A DNA stretch of 64,000 bases from Alkalilimnicola ehrlichii (GCF_003399765.1 NZ_NFZV01000020.1:1-64000), one strand, 5' to 3'. Positions 9,306 to 18,449 are shown, counted from the stretch's first letter. The notes: generated by a model not told the origin, from the letters alone. Numbers and translations are program-made.

Positions 9306-9719
9306 GTGGCCGAGCTGCCGAATATCACGGTGTCGTCGCTCGACTTAGAGCGTATCGAGGCCTTGTTGGATGAACTGCCGCCTAATGCGGCTGCGCAGCT
9401 GAAGGGGTTGGAAGAAGAGCTGGAGCGGGCCGAAGTGCTCGAGCCGGAGGAAATTCCGCCTACCTTGGTCACGATGAATTCCACCGTTCGCTTTGTCGAA
9501 GAGGAAAGCGGTAAGGAGTTCGAGTTGACGCTGTGTTATCCGCATGCGGTCGACGGCAAGCCGGGCAAGGTATCGATTCTGGCGCCGGTCGGTAGCGCAT
9601 TATTAGGCTTATCGGTTGGGCAAGTCATCGACTGGCCGCGGCCGGATGGTCGCTCGATCCGGGTTCGCGTTGTCGACCTGATGTACCAACCGGAGCGCGC
9701 CGGCGACTACAATCGCTAA
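9306..9719 (+). CDS. rnk: Nucleoside diphosphate kinase regulator (Rnk/GreA-C family)
   Basis: A cytoplasmic protein of 137 residues. The N-terminal half is acidic and helical (ELPPNAAAQLKGLEEELERA) and the C-terminal half carries the GreA/GreB C-domain fold (STVRFVEEESGKEFELTLCY, then VGSALLGLSVGQVIDWPRPDG). Rnk proteins bind RNA polymerase near the secondary channel and were first described as affecting nucleoside diphosphate kinase levels. GTG at 9306 is preferred over GTG at 9300 because it has better spacing from GGAG. Confidence 0.88.
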   Translation: MAELPNITVSSLDLERIEALLDELPPNAAAQLKGLEEELERAEVLEPEEIPPTLVTMNSTVRFVEEESGKEFELTLCYPHAVDGKPGKVSILAPVGSALLGLSVGQVIDWPRPDGRSIRVRVVDLMYQPERAGDYNR

Positions 9720-9862
9720 ACGCCTGACACGGCACAGGGACGTGCCGCGCCCGCCTGCCGGGCAGCTTCTGCTGCTGTATCCTCAGTTGTGCACTGCACA
9801 TCAGCGACCCACTTAGGGAGACGCAATGCGTCATAGCAGAGTGTCTCTAAAGGTAGGTAGCG

Positions 9863-11053
9863 ATGAGACTAGTGTTCGACGATCCCGACTTCGACGGCCA
9901 ACTACAACGCTCGGTGGCTAAAGAGCCTTACGGTATGGCGAACCTCGGCGAGTGCCTCGCCATTGCCAATCATATTGGCGAGGACGATACGGAGAGCTGG
10001 TTCGACGCCTTCGCCGATTTTGCGACCGACTTACGCGGTGCGGCGGAGCAGGCCGCTTTGCGCGAGCACGGCGTTACCGCGCGGGAAGAATTCCTGCGTG
10101 CGAGCGAATATTACCGGAATGCGTTTTTCTACCAGCGCGGCGATCTCGATGCGCTGCGGTTGCACGAAGCTTACGAGGCGCACCGAGCATGTTTTCAGGC
10201 CGCCATTCGCTATCTCGCTTTTCCGGTGGAAGCCGCCACAGTGCCGGAGGAAGATTTCTACATCGCCGGTTACTTTGCCGCCCCTACGGACGACGGTACG
10301 CCGCGCCCCACGCTAGTGGTGCCCAGCGGCTACGATTCCACAGCGGAAGAATTATACCCAGCCATGGCGGCGGCCGTTGAGCATGGTTACAACGCTTTCG
10401 TTTTCGACGGGCCGGGGCAGGGGAGCGTGTTATACAAACAACGGGTAACCATGCGCCCGGACTGGGAGCGGGTGTTGCCGACCGTGATCGACGTGCTAAG
10501 CAGTCGCTCCGACGTCGACAACGCCCGCATCGTGCTACTAGGGCGTAGTTTCGCCGGCTTGTTAGCCCCGCGAGCGGCGGCGCACGAGCCTCGGCTGGCG
10601 GCGTTGGTGGTCGACCCCGGCCAATACGATATGGGCGCAGCCATGCTTGAGCGCTTGCCCGCGCAAATTGCCGACCGGCTCGACGAGGATTCCCCGGAAG
10701 TCGAAGCTTACGCCAACGTCATGCTCGACCATCCGCGCTGGCGCCGTTTCTTCCTGCCCCGTATGGCGGCGCACGGGAGCACCAATGTGCTCGATTACCT
10801 ACGCACCCTGCGGGACTACCACGCCAAAGGGCATGCCGAACTAATCCGCTGTCCGACTTTGGTGTGCGACAACGAAGAAGACGCCGTATCCACCCTGCAG
10901 GGTGCCACACTCTATGATCACCTAAGCAGCCCGAAAAGCTACATACGCTTCGCCTCGGCGGAGGGAGCGGCTGGGCATTGCGAGGGGCTGAATCAACCCA
11001 TCTTTTACGCGCGTATGTTCGATTGGCTGGACGAGACGCTCAAGCGGCATTAA
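9863..11053 (+). CDS. Alpha/beta hydrolase related to 2,6-dihydroxypseudooxynicotine hydrolase/FrsA
   Basis: A 396-residue two-part hydrolase. The helical N-terminal lid domain (about 1-140) is followed by an alpha/beta hydrolase core. The nucleophile elbow is GRSFAG near residue 228. A candidate catalytic Asp lies in CDNEEDAVS and the His in GAAGHCEG near the C-terminus. The size and lid fit the family that includes 2,6-dihydroxypseudooxynicotine hydrolase and FrsA-like esterases, which cleave C-C or ester bonds. The substrate is unknown. The 3' end is followed by a small GC hairpin (11091-11108). Confidence 0.82.
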   Translation: MRLVFDDPDFDGQLQRSVAKEPYGMANLGECLAIANHIGEDDTESWFDAFADFATDLRGAAEQAALREHGVTAREEFLRASEYYRNAFFYQRGDLDALRLHEAYEAHRACFQAAIRYLAFPVEAATVPEEDFYIAGYFAAPTDDGTPRPTLVVPSGYDSTAEELYPAMAAAVEHGYNAFVFDGPGQGSVLYKQRVTMRPDWERVLPTVIDVLSSRSDVDNARIVLLGRSFAGLLAPRAAAHEPRLAALVVDPGQYDMGAAMLERLPAQIADRLDEDSPEVEAYANVMLDHPRWRRFFLPRMAAHGSTNVLDYLRTLRDYHAKGHAELIRCPTLVCDNEEDAVSTLQGATLYDHLSSPKSYIRFASAEGAAGHCEGLNQPIFYARMFDWLDETLKRH

Positions 11054-11090
11054 GCAGCCTCCGTCTCAAGCCTTCTGCTCTCCCGATAGG

Positions 11091-11108
11091 TCGGGCCATC
11101 AGGCCCGA
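11091..11108. repeat. GGGCC-N4-GGCCC hairpin
   Basis: A perfect 7-bp stem (TCGGGCC/GGCCCGA) around ATCA lies just after the hydrolase gene. It has the same core and loop size as the hairpin at 5930-5949. No T-run follows. Confidence 0.4.
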
Positions 11109-11130
11109 TGCCTTCTCCTCGCAACAAAAC

Positions 11131-11162
11131 AAAAAAACCGGCCACGAAGGGGACGTGGCCGG
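11131..11162 (-). terminator. Rho-independent terminator of the 119-residue gene
   Basis: Read on the minus strand, a 9-bp perfect GC stem (CCGGCCACG pairing with CGTGGCCGG, 11138-11162) is followed directly by seven T and more T-rich sequence. It lies about 65 bases past the stop of the small exported protein. Confidence 0.85.
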
Positions 11163-11225
11163 CGAAAGCGGAGGTTATGCACCTCCAGAGGAGAGACGTT
11201 AGCGGCGAGCGCTTTACCCAACCGA

Positions 11226-11585
11226 TTAGGTGTTGGGGTTTTGCGCCGGGGCCGAACCGGCCACCACCGACACCGTGCTCAGCGGAGCAGTCATGAAGCC
11301 GTTGTCCACCAGGTTCTGGGTCAGCAGATCAAGCTGAGCCTGCTGGCGCGGCAGCTGAACCGTGTGGGTTACCTCAGCGGCCGGCAAGGTCAGAAAGCCG
11401 GATTCCACTGCCACCGCTTCAACGGCATCCCGCGGCTCGGCAGCGGTGCCGCGCACAACGACGCTTTGCTGAACTTCCGGAGCCAGGAAGCCAAGCTCGA
11501 TCAGGTGCTGATCCAGAGCATCGGAAGCGGAAGCGCTGGTAGCAACAAGGCCGGAGATAAGGAGAGCAGCAATTTTCAGTTTCAT
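11226..11585 (-). CDS. Small exported protein with a three-fold GF(L/M)xxP repeat, unknown function
   Basis: A 119-residue protein with a Sec signal peptide (MKLKIAALLISGLVATSASA, cut near residue 20), so probably periplasmic. The mature part has three similar units about 32 residues apart: LGFLAP at 31-36, SGFLTLP at 62-68 and NGFMTAP at 95-101. Each follows a short amphipathic helix and precedes a Val-rich strand. I do not recognise the family. It is monocistronic, with its own AT-rich upstream region and a strong terminator. Confidence 0.75.
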   Translation of the reverse strand: MKLKIAALLISGLVATSASASDALDQHLIELGFLAPEVQQSVVVRGTAAEPRDAVEAVAVESGFLTLPAAEVTHTVQLPRQQAQLDLLTQNLVDNGFMTAPLSTVSVVAGSAPAQNPNT

Positions 11586-11948
11586 AGTAAGTAACCTCTT
11601 TTAAGTAGCTTTGGATGAATCTTTCTGTACAAACGTGCTTGTATGTATGGATGCTATACTGGCATGGAAAGACAGGTCTGTCTACCCCTTTTTCAAAAAA
11701 TTTTACCCCCCGCGTGCGCCCGCTAAAAACGGCGCAACAGGAGGAGAGGATGGGAAGGACACACTCACTGGGCGAGCTTGTGACGTGAGATCGATAAATG
11801 TCTGAAAATGCCCCCATCTTTATCACTAAGACGGCTGCCGAAAGCGCGCGCGATGGCAGTCAGCGGCAGCCTGCATGGTGCTATGCCGGGCTTATAGCCC
11901 GCGCTCGCAACCGTCGCGCATAGGTACACGAATTGAAGGGAGGCGGTT
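11586..11948. promoter_or_regulatory. Upstream region of the 119-residue gene and the HHH gene
   Basis: About 360 bases without a convincing gene. The left half is AT-rich with T and A runs and likely contains the minus-strand promoter. A short inverted repeat with a GCCGGGCTTATAGCCCGC core lies near 11886. Confidence 0.4.
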
Positions 11949-12239
11949 ATGGATCGCGACCAGCTATCCCGCCTGGAACAACTGCCGAATATCGGCCCTG
12001 CGGCGGCAGCCGAGTTACGGCGGCTCGGTATTAATTCGCCGCAAGCCCTCAAGGGGAGGGACCCTTATGACATGTATGCCGAACTTTGTCGGCTTAGCGG
12101 TCATAGGGAAGACCTCAGCATACTCGACGTATTTATTAGCGTGGTGCGTTATATGGACGGCGAGCCGGGGCAGCAGTGGTGGCGTTACACCGAAGAGCGT
12201 AAACGCGAACTGGCTGCGCGCCGACAAGCCGAGTACTAG
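11949..12239 (+). CDS. Helix-hairpin-helix protein, Cdd1 ('pathogenicity locus') family
   Basis: A 96-residue cytoplasmic protein. The helix-hairpin-helix segment LPNIGPAAAAELRRLGI is at residues 12-28. The family's DPYDMYAELC segment follows, then LDVFISVVRYMDG. The PF11731 (Cdd1) family is widespread but without a known activity. The HHH suggests non-specific DNA or protein binding. GGGAGG precedes the ATG. A 10-bp perfect hairpin lies directly downstream. Confidence 0.82.
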   Translation: MDRDQLSRLEQLPNIGPAAAAELRRLGINSPQALKGRDPYDMYAELCRLSGHREDLSILDVFISVVRYMDGEPGQQWWRYTEERKRELAARRQAEY

Positions 12240-12241
12240 TG

Positions 12242-12281
12242 GCCGCAGCCCCTGCAAGCGGTTGCTGGCAAGGGCTGCGGC
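12242..12281. terminator. GC hairpin after the HHH gene
   Basis: Ten-base perfect arms GCCGCAGCCC and GGGCTGCGGC are separated by 20 bases. Only a weak TGTTT follows, so it is a possible but imperfect terminator. Confidence 0.5.
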
Positions 12282-12305
12282 TGTTTCGGCTAATAGAGGT
12301 TAGGT

Positions 12306-12338
12306 CGTTACGGAAGGGTTTAAGTTGCTTCCGTAACG
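12306..12338. promoter_or_regulatory. 11-bp perfect inverted repeat upstream of the FAD oxidoreductase
   Basis: Arms CGTTACGGAAG and CTTCCGTAACG are separated by 11 bases, about 115 bases before the start of the oxidoreductase gene. The symmetry suits an operator for a dimeric regulator. A terminator stem for the preceding gene is an alternative. Confidence 0.45.
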
Positions 12339-12453
12339 GTTGCGTCACAGAAAATTAAAGCGTTTTCTCATCAACCCGCTACAGAACCGGCGCTCACGCT
12401 GGTAGAATGCGCGGTCTTCACTTTCTAACTTGCAGATACGCCGCGCGAGATCT

Positions 12454-15400
12454 ATGACCAGCACTGCCCGGATTCGTGAGATTCCATACAACTACACCTC
12501 TTTTTCCGACCGCGAGATCGTCATCCGCTTTCTCGGCGAAGAGGCCTGGGACACCCTGAACGAGCTGCGCGCCACGCGCCGTACGGGCATTTCCGCCCGT
12601 ATGCTGTTCGAAGTGCTCGGCGATCTGTGGGTGGTCCGCCGTAACCCGTATATTCAGGACGATCTTCTCGGCAACCAAAAGCGCCTCACCGCGCTGGTCG
12701 AAGCCATGGAGCATCGCCTCGAACAAATCGAGCAGCGCGCCGAAGGCAACGCCCAAGCACTCGACCTGGCCAAGCGCGCCCGCGATGCCGTGCGTGCTTT
12801 CGAGGCGTGGTTCCCCGCCATGCGCGAGCGCCGCAAGCAAGCATTGAAGGCGTTCACGAAACACACGCGGGACGACAACATCGCCTTCGACGGCTTAGCC
12901 CGCGTTTCCCACGTGACCGACGCCACCGACTGGCGCGTCGAGATGCCCTTCGTCGTCCTCACCCCGGACACCGAAGAGGAAATGGCAGGCCTAGTGCAGG
13001 CCTGCTTCGACTTGGGGCTGACCGTCATCCCCCGCGGCGGCGGCACCGGCTACACCGGCGGTGCGGTTCCGCTAACGGAAGACTCCGCCGTCATCAACAC
13101 GGAAAAACTCGAAGCGCTGGGCCAAGTCGAGCTCAAGCGACTGCCGGGCGTGGATAAAGACGTCGCCACCGTGCGTTGCGGCTCTGGCGTGGTGACCCGC
13201 CGCGTGTCGGACCTTGCCGTCGCCAACGGCTACGTGTTCGCCGTCGACCCCACCTCGCAGGACGCCTCCACCATCGGCGGCAACGTCGCCATGAACGCTG
13301 GCGGCAAAAAGGCCGTACTGTGGGGCACCGCGCTCGACAACCTCGCCTCCTGGCGCATGGTCACCCCGGATGCCGACTGGATCGAAGTCGAGCGGCTGGA
13401 CCACAACCTGGGCAAAATTCACGACCAGGAAACCGTCCGCTTCCGCGTCACTCGCTTTAAGCCGGACGGCAAAACGCCCAAGGCCGAGCCGGAAGTGCTT
13501 ACCTTCCCCGGCAAACTGTTCCGCAAACAAGGCCTGGGCAAGGACGTTACCGATAAATTCCTCGGCGGCCTGCCGGGCGTGCAGAAAGAAGGCTGCGACG
13601 GGCTCATTACCTCCGCCACCTTCATCCTGCACAAAATGCCCAGCTCCCTGCGCACCGTCTGCCTGGAGTTCTACGGCGAAGACTTGCGCGACGCCGTACC
13701 GGCCATCGTCGAGATCATCGACGATCTGAAAAAAGACGATCAGGTCAAACTCTGCGGCCTGGAGCACTTGGACGAACGTTACGTGCGCGCCGTCGGCTAC
13801 AGCCCCAAAGGCGCCCGCGGCGAGCGGCCGAAGATGGTGCTTATTGCCGACGTCGGTTCCGAGAACGAAGAAGCCTGCGCCGCCGCCTGCTCGCGCATGG
13901 TGCGGCTGGCCAACGCCCGTAACGGCGAAGGCTTCATCGCTGTCTCCCCCGAGGCGCGCAAAACCTTCTGGGCCGATCGCTCGCGCACCGCCGCCATCGC
14001 CCGCCACACCAACGCTTTCAAGATCAACGAAGACGTGGTGATCCCGCTCGATAAACTCGCCGAGTACAGCGAAGGCATCGAGCGCATCAACATCAAACAA
14101 TCGATCAAAAACAAAATCCGCCTCGCCCGCGAAATCCGCGAGTATCTGGAAGGCGGCCTGCCGGAGCTGAGCGCCCGGCCGGACTACATCGGCCGCGAAG
14201 ACCTGGAAGGCACCGCCGAAGGCGGCAGCATCGTCCAGCGCAAACAGCAAGCCTCCATCGACTTGCTGCACAAAGTCGAAGCCCGCTGGCAGGGCATCCT
14301 CGACAACCTCGACGGCTCGGCGCACGAGTACGACCACCTGCTCGACGAGCGCGCCCGTGCCGACCGCCGCGCCGACGACACCCTCGTCCAGCTACTGCTG
14401 CGCCGCACCCTACGCATCTCCTGGAAAACCGACATCCAGCGCCCGCTGCGCGACATGTTCGACGGCCAGGACTTCGAGCCGGTGCGCCGCAAGCTGGAGG
14501 ACATCCACCAACAAGTACTCTCCAGCCGTCTCTTCGTCGCCCTGCACATGCACGCCGGCGACGGCAACGTGCACACCAATATCCCGGTGAACTCGCACGA
14601 CTACGACATGATGCACGAAGCTGAACGCATCGTGGACGAAGTGATGGAACTGGCCAACCGGCTCGATGGTGTCATCTCCGGCGAGCACGGCATCGGCATC
14701 ACCAAAATGCAGTACATGGACCAGAAGGTCGTCGACAACTTCACCGAGTACAAGCAAAAGGTCGACCCCGAAGGCCGCTTCAACAAAGGCAAACTGCTGG
14801 CCGGCTCCGGCCTCCAAAACGCCTACACGCCGAGCCTGCGCCTGGTGCAGCAAGAAGCGCTCATCCTCGAGCAAAGCGAGCTCGGCGCGCTGAACGACGA
14901 CATCAAAGACTGCCTGCGCTGCGGCAAGTGCAAACCCGTGTGCACTACCCACGTGCCGCGGGCGAACCTCTTGTACTCGCCGCGTAACAAGATCCTCGGC
15001 ACCGGGCTGATGATCGAAGCCTTCCTCTACGAAGAGCAAACCCGGCGCGGCATCTCCATGCACCACTGGGACGAAATGAACGACGTGGCGGACCACTGCA
15101 CCATCTGCCACCGCTGTCTCACCCCGTGCCCGGTGAACATCGACTTCGGCGACGTCACCGTGCGCATGCGCAGCATCCTAAAAGAGCAGGGCAAACGTCA
15201 CAGCAAGCCGCAAGCGGCTGCCGCGATGGCCTTCCTCAACATCAAAGATGCCAAGGCGATCAACGTCATGCGCACCGGCATGATCAAAGGCGGCTTTGCC
15301 GCCCAGCGCCTCGGCCACGCCGTGTTCCGCACCGCAGGCTTCAGCAAAGCCAAGGTCGACACCAAACTCAGCGACCGGCCGCGCTCCACCGTCGGCACGC

Positions 15401-16356
15401 CGAAAGGGCTCAAAGGCATCCCGGTGCAAGTCGTCAACATGGTCGACAAGCCCATGCCCAAGGCCAAGAAAGTCTCGCAAAAGACCTCGCGCGCCCTGCT
15501 GGGCCTGGAAGACGACAAATACGTCCCGATCGTGCGCGACCCGCAAAAGGTCAACGACGACTCCGACGCCGTCTTCTACTTCCCCGGCTGCGGCTCCGAG
15601 CGCCTGTTCGGCCAGATCGGTATGGCCACCATCGCCATGCTGTACGAAGCCGGCGCTCAGACCGTACTGCCGCCCGGCTACCTCTGCTGCGGCTACCCGC
15701 AAACCTCGGCCGGCGACGTCGACAAAGGCAACCAGATCACCACCGAAAACCGTGTCCTGTTCCACCGGGTGGCCAACACCCTGAACTACATGGACATCAA
15801 AACGGTGATCGTCTCCTGCGGCACCTGCATGGACCAGCTGCTCAAATACCAATTCGAGCAAATCTTCCCCGGCTGCCGTTTGCTGGACATCCACGAGTAC
15901 CTGCTGGAGAAAGGCTTCAAGCTAGGTGGCGAGGGCGATACGAAGTACATGTATCACGACCCCTGCCACACCCCGATGAAGACCTACAAGCCGCAGGACG
16001 TCGTCAACCAGCTCATGGGCACGGACGTTAAAATGAACGACCGCTGCTGCGGCGAAGCCGGCACCTTCGCCGTCTCCCGTCCGGACATCGCCAAACAGGT
16101 CCGCTTCCGGAAAGAAGAAGAGATCAACAAGGATCTCACCACCCTCACCGGCGAACCCGTGGCCGAGAAAGAAAAGGTGAAAATGCTCACCTCCTGCCCG
16201 GCGTGTTTGCAGGGGCTTTCGCGGTACGAAGGCGACACAGGGATTGAGGCGGACTATATCGTCATTGAGATGGCGAGTAAGTTGCTGGGTGAGAAGTGGC
16301 AGGATGAGTTTGTGGAGAAGGCGAGGAGTGGGGGGATTGAGAAGGTGCTTCTCTAA
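12454..16356 (+). CDS. DUF3683 FAD-linked oxidase / Fe-S / CCG-domain oxidoreductase (YdiJ-like, D-2-hydroxyacid dehydrogenase type)
   Basis: A giant cytoplasmic or membrane-associated flavoprotein of about 1,300 residues. In order: the DUF3683 N-terminus, the FAD_binding_4 domain ([15 protein letters not shown] near residue 195), the FAD-oxidase C domain ([15 protein letters not shown] and [10 protein letters not shown], near 705-755), two 4Fe-4S clusters ([11 protein letters not shown] and [13 protein letters not shown], near 825-900), and two heterodisulfide-type CCG regions ([19 protein letters not shown]). Such proteins oxidise D-2-hydroxyacids and pass electrons to quinone or an electron carrier. 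The exact substrate is not shown. ATG at 12454 gives the family start [14 protein letters not shown]. The last 150 bases have noticeably different codon use. Confidence 0.92.
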   Translation: MTSTARIREIPYNYTSFSDREIVIRFLGEEAWDTLNELRATRRTGISARMLFEVLGDLWVVRRNPYIQDDLLGNQKRLTALVEAMEHRLEQIEQRAEGNAQALDLAKRARDAVRAFEAWFPAMRERRKQALKAFTKHTRDDNIAFDGLARVSHVTDATDWRVEMPFVVLTPDTEEEMAGLVQACFDLGLTVIPRGGGTGYTGGAVPLTEDSAVINTEKLEALGQVELKRLPGVDKDVATVRCGSGVVTRRVSDLAVANGYVFAVDPTSQDASTIGGNVAMNAGGKKAVLWGTALDNLASWRMVTPDADWIEVERLDHNLGKIHDQETVRFRVTRFKPDGKTPKAEPEVLTFPGKLFRKQGLGKDVTDKFLGGLPGVQKEGCDGLITSATFILHKMPSSLRTVCLEFYGEDLRDAVPAIVEIIDDLKKDDQVKLCGLEHLDERYVRAVGYSPKGARGERPKMVLIADVGSENEEACAAACSRMVRLANARNGEGFIAVSPEARKTFWADRSRTAAIARHTNAFKINEDVVIPLDKLAEYSEGIERINIKQSIKNKIRLAREIREYLEGGLPELSARPDYIGREDLEGTAEGGSIVQRKQQASIDLLHKVEARWQGILDNLDGSAHEYDHLLDERARADRRADDTLVQLLLRRTLRISWKTDIQRPLRDMFDGQDFEPVRRKLEDIHQQVLSSRLFVALHMHAGDGNVHTNIPVNSHDYDMMHEAERIVDEVMELANRLDGVISGEHGIGITKMQYMDQKVVDNFTEYKQKVDPEGRFNKGKLLAGSGLQNAYTPSLRLVQQEALILEQSELGALNDDIKDCLRCGKCKPVCTTHVPRANLLYSPRNKILGTGLMIEAFLYEEQTRRGISMHHWDEMNDVADHCTICHRCLTPCPVNIDFGDVTVRMRSILKEQGKRHSKPQAAAAMAFLNIKDAKAINVMRTGMIKGGFAAQRLGHAVFRTAGFSKAKVDTKLSDRPRSTVGTPKGLKGIPVQVVNMVDKPMPKAKKVSQKTSRALLGLEDDKYVPIVRDPQKVNDDSDAVFYFPGCGSERLFGQIGMATIAMLYEAGAQTVLPPGYLCCGYPQTSAGDVDKGNQITTENRVLFHRVANTLNYMDIKTVIVSCGTCMDQLLKYQFEQIFPGCRLLDIHEYLLEKGFKLGGEGDTKYMYHDPCHTPMKTYKPQDVVNQLMGTDVKMNDRCCGEAGTFAVSRPDIAKQVRFRKEEEINKDLTTLTGEPVAEKEKVKMLTSCPACLQGLSRYEGDTGIEADYIVIEMASKLLGEKWQDEFVEKARSGGIEKVLL

Positions 16357-16373
16357 CTTGAGTAGGGGCCGCC

Positions 16374-16925
16374 ATGATGGAAAAGGAACCCGAAACGCCC
16401 CACGTCATCGTAATCGCAGGCCCTAACGGCGCAGGTAAATCGACAACTGCGCGTTAGGGCTGCCGCAGGCGCTGGGCCTTTGCGAGTTCGTCAATGCGGA
16501 CACGATTGCTCAGGGGCTCTCGGCATTTCAGTCAGATGCTGTCGCAGTCCAGGCCGGGAGAATTATGCTTGATCGTCTCCAGTGGCTTTGCGCGCTGGTT
16601 GGCCGACCTGCGCACGAAAGGGTACCAAACCCACCTGATTTTCCTGTCTTTGCCCGCGCCAGAGCTGGCCATTAAACGCGTCGCCGAGAGAGTAGAGGCG
16701 GGCGGTCACCATGTGCCAGCGGAGACCGTTCGACGGCGTTTTCGGCGAGGGCTTGAGAATTTGTTTAGACTCTATATGCCAATCATGGATAGTTGGCGTG
16801 TTTACGATAGCTCCCCTTTGGAAGGGCCGCTGCTTATCGCGGCTGGGACGGAACGGAAAGTTGAGCTTGTTGCCGAAGCTGAATACTGGAAGCGCATCGT
16901 GGAGGCATATGGCGATGGCGGATAA
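16374..16925 (+). pseudogene. Zeta-type (predicted ABC-type ATPase) toxin, broken
   Basis: The N-terminus VIVIAGPNGAGKSTTAR carries a perfect Walker A motif, then a stop. The family continuation (LGLCEFVNADTIAQGLSAFQ) resumes in the next frame at about 16455. A second break near 16575 has lost roughly 15 codons, where family members have the FETTL region. After it, SSGFARWLADLRTKGYQ and HHVPAETVRRRFRRGLENLF are intact. Zeta-like kinases phosphorylate UDP-sugars or other substrates. Here the enzyme should be dead, and the second break is a real deletion. Confidence 0.8.
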
Positions 16926-17091
16926 AAAGAAAGACGTTGCTAAGTTGTTCAAAGACGGGCGAGAAATTGATGAGGCCATGCGCCAGGCGGTACGCGAGGC
17001 TGTGCGTACCCACCATTTGCTTGGGCGATCGGTAGTGACTTGGCGTGACGGGAAGGTTGTGAGGGTGCCGCCGGGGGCGTGTGAGCACTGA
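16909..17091 (+). CDS. Small conserved partner of zeta-type toxin genes
   Basis: A 60-residue basic protein with FKDGREIDEAMRQAVREAV and a C-terminal VTWRDGKVVRVPPG. Genes of this pattern commonly accompany zeta-type ATPase genes, and an antitoxin role is plausible but unproven. It overlaps the 3' end of the broken toxin. A GGAGG at 16901-16905 serves either ATG 16909 or ATG 16915. Confidence 0.65.
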   Translation: MAMADKKKDVAKLFKDGREIDEAMRQAVREAVRTHHLLGRSVVTWRDGKVVRVPPGACEH

Positions 17092-17628
17092 TTGGACCGT
17101 AATGGTCACCAGCCCATCAGAGAGCCCAGCCGCGTGCTGGGTTTTCTGTATAGGTTCCAGGCCAAGGGAGCTAGGCGGATACAGTGGCGGGAGGAGTCTT
17201 GTTGTCGAACAGAAACAAGGGGGCATCCAGCTAAGCGCGGGGACAATTATTACGGGACGCCGATCTTAATATCCGTACCAAGTGCGCGGAAGGAAGACTA
17301 CGCCATCGCGTTTGGGTTCTCCGCTAATGAAGCCTACATGGGTATCAGTGTGAGAGCTCACTTCAGGTATGACATGGGAAACAAACATCCAGCCAGATTC
17401 GAGAGGATTAATCACCAAGTTTTCCTCGTGGTGTCAGATATAGGAAATGTCTATTTTCAGGAAGCCTGGATTGACAAGATAGCGGATCGAAACTATGACG
17501 AGTTTATGGCTTTCTGGCGGAGTGATATCAATCCTAACCTTAGCCAAAAAGAGCGTAAGCTTGCCACAGAGGTTGATCTCACGATGCTCCCGAAAGCGGC
17601 TGCTGAATTCTTAGACAAAAACAACTGA
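17092..17628 (+). CDS. Hypothetical protein, possibly 5'-truncated
   Basis: The open frame gives 178 residues, but only the part from about 17255 looks like a folded protein (ILISVPSARKEDYAIAFGFS, then FERINHQVFLVVSDIGNVYF and SQKERKLATEVDLTMLPKAA). Upstream residues are Arg/Gly-rich and look like readthrough of non-coding sequence. Composition changes from GC-rich to AT-richer at the same point. I do not recognise the family. It lies between a toxin remnant and a transposon end. Confidence 0.45.
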   Translation: MDRNGHQPIREPSRVLGFLYRFQAKGARRIQWREESCCRTETRGHPAKRGDNYYGTPILISVPSARKEDYAIAFGFSANEAYMGISVRAHFRYDMGNKHPARFERINHQVFLVVSDIGNVYFQEAWIDKIADRNYDEFMAFWRSDINPNLSQKERKLATEVDLTMLPKAAAEFLDKNN

Positions 17629-17649
17629 TCCTATAACGCCGCAGTCAGG

Positions 17650-17777
17650 AACGGGGTCAGTTCTCACATTCCAACATCTGGCAGACTCTCCCGCCATTGC
17701 CTAGGCTTCTAGCATCCGAGCGACCTTAAGGAGGAGGGGGAACATGGTCAGGCCCTTGCGGCTGGAGTTTGCCGGCC
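17650..17777 (+). mobile_element. Left end of a REP-associated (Y1/RayT-type) transposase element, truncated
   Basis: It begins with the GGGGTCAG/CTCACATTCCAACA-type end and has an AAGGAGGAGGGGGAAC ribosome site. The ATG opens into VRPLRLEFAG, the standard N-terminus of Y1 transposases. After 11 codons the gene stops matching and a palindromic repeat begins. The first 120 bases closely match 23280-23375. Confidence 0.75.
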
Positions 17778-17786
17778 AAAACAAGC

Positions 17787-17857
17787 GGACACCCAGCCAG
17801 CCGCCCTCGGCTAACTGGATGGCAAAAGGTGGTTCACTTAGCGCATTGGGTGCCCCG
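17787..17857. repeat. Palindromic repeat P, copy 1
   Basis: About 71 bp with inverted ends GGACACCCAG and TTGGGTGCCCC, and inner CCGCC/GGTGG pairing around CTCGGCTAACTGG. Related copies lie at 27079-27151, 43694-43765 and 49409-49481. Confidence 0.75.
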
Positions 17858-17920
17858 CGACGCTTGTAACGAGGCGCTGCAGCCGACGGCTTCGCCGCGG
17901 CTGAGCTGGCACGTTATGTG
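17858..17920 (+). other. attC-like site upstream of the ClbS cassette
   Basis: A GC-rich imperfect palindrome (GCAGCCGACGGC with GCCGCGGCTGAGC) ends in ACGTTATGTG. The GTTATGT at 17913-17919 matches the R' core consensus GTTRRRY closely. The cassette gene starts 15 bases later. Confidence 0.55.
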
Positions 17921-17933
17921 AGTGGGGAAAATA

Positions 17934-18449
17934 ATGTCTTCAGTTCCTGAATCAAAAGATGAGTTGCTCACAGCCATAAATTCGATATTCGCGAAACTTA
18001 TGGACGACTATCGGGTCATTCCTGCAGAACTAGCACGTAAGTGTGAAATTGAAGGTAACGTTAAAGGAACACAAATTAGCGTTTGTGACACTGTCGCATA
18101 TCTTATTGGTTGGGGAAAATTAGTCTTGAAATGGCATAGTTTGAAGTCGCAAGGTTTGCCAGTAGATTTCCCTGATACGGGTTATAAATGGAGCCAGCTT
18201 GGTTTGTTGGCAGTCAGTTTTCACGAACAGTATAGTGGCTGGAAATACAAAGACTTACTCAAGGAGTTGGGCTCAACAATAAACGAGATTATCTTGCTAG
18301 TTGCAAGTTTAAGCAATGAAGAATTGTATGAAACGGCATGGTATGAAAAATGGACATTTGGTCGAATGATCCAGTTCAACACATCATCGCCAATGAGAAA
18401 TATGCGAGCCAAAGTTAGGCGATTTAACAAAAACAACAGGCTCCGGTAG
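17934..18449 (+). CDS. ClbS/DfsB-family four-helix bundle protein (DUF1706)
   Basis: A 171-residue cytoplasmic protein matching ClbS/DfsB across its length: PESKDELLTAINSIFAKLM at the start, KGTQISVCDTVAYLIGWG near residue 45, the FPDTGYKWSQLGLLA segment, and the diagnostic YEKWTFGRMIQFNTSSP near the end. ClbS is the colibactin self-resistance protein, which hydrolyses the reactive cyclopropane. Most relatives lie outside colibactin clusters and their substrates are unknown. The ATG at 17934 is preferred over 17922 because it matches the family start. AT-rich composition and flanking attC-like sites mark it as a mobile gene cassette. Confidence 0.9.
   Translation: MSSVPESKDELLTAINSIFAKLMDDYRVIPAELARKCEIEGNVKGTQISVCDTVAYLIGWGKLVLKWHSLKSQGLPVDFPDTGYKWSQLGLLAVSFHEQYSGWKYKDLLKELGSTINEIILLVASLSNEELYETAWYEKWTFGRMIQFNTSSPMRNMRAKVRRFNKNNRLR

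Noticed and set aside
13072-14337. A 421-codon open frame on the minus strand inside the FAD oxidoreductase gene
   Set aside because: It is the antisense shadow of a C-ending, GC-rich gene; composition is Phe/Val/Asp-Gly repeats with no family features, and the plus-strand protein is clearly real.
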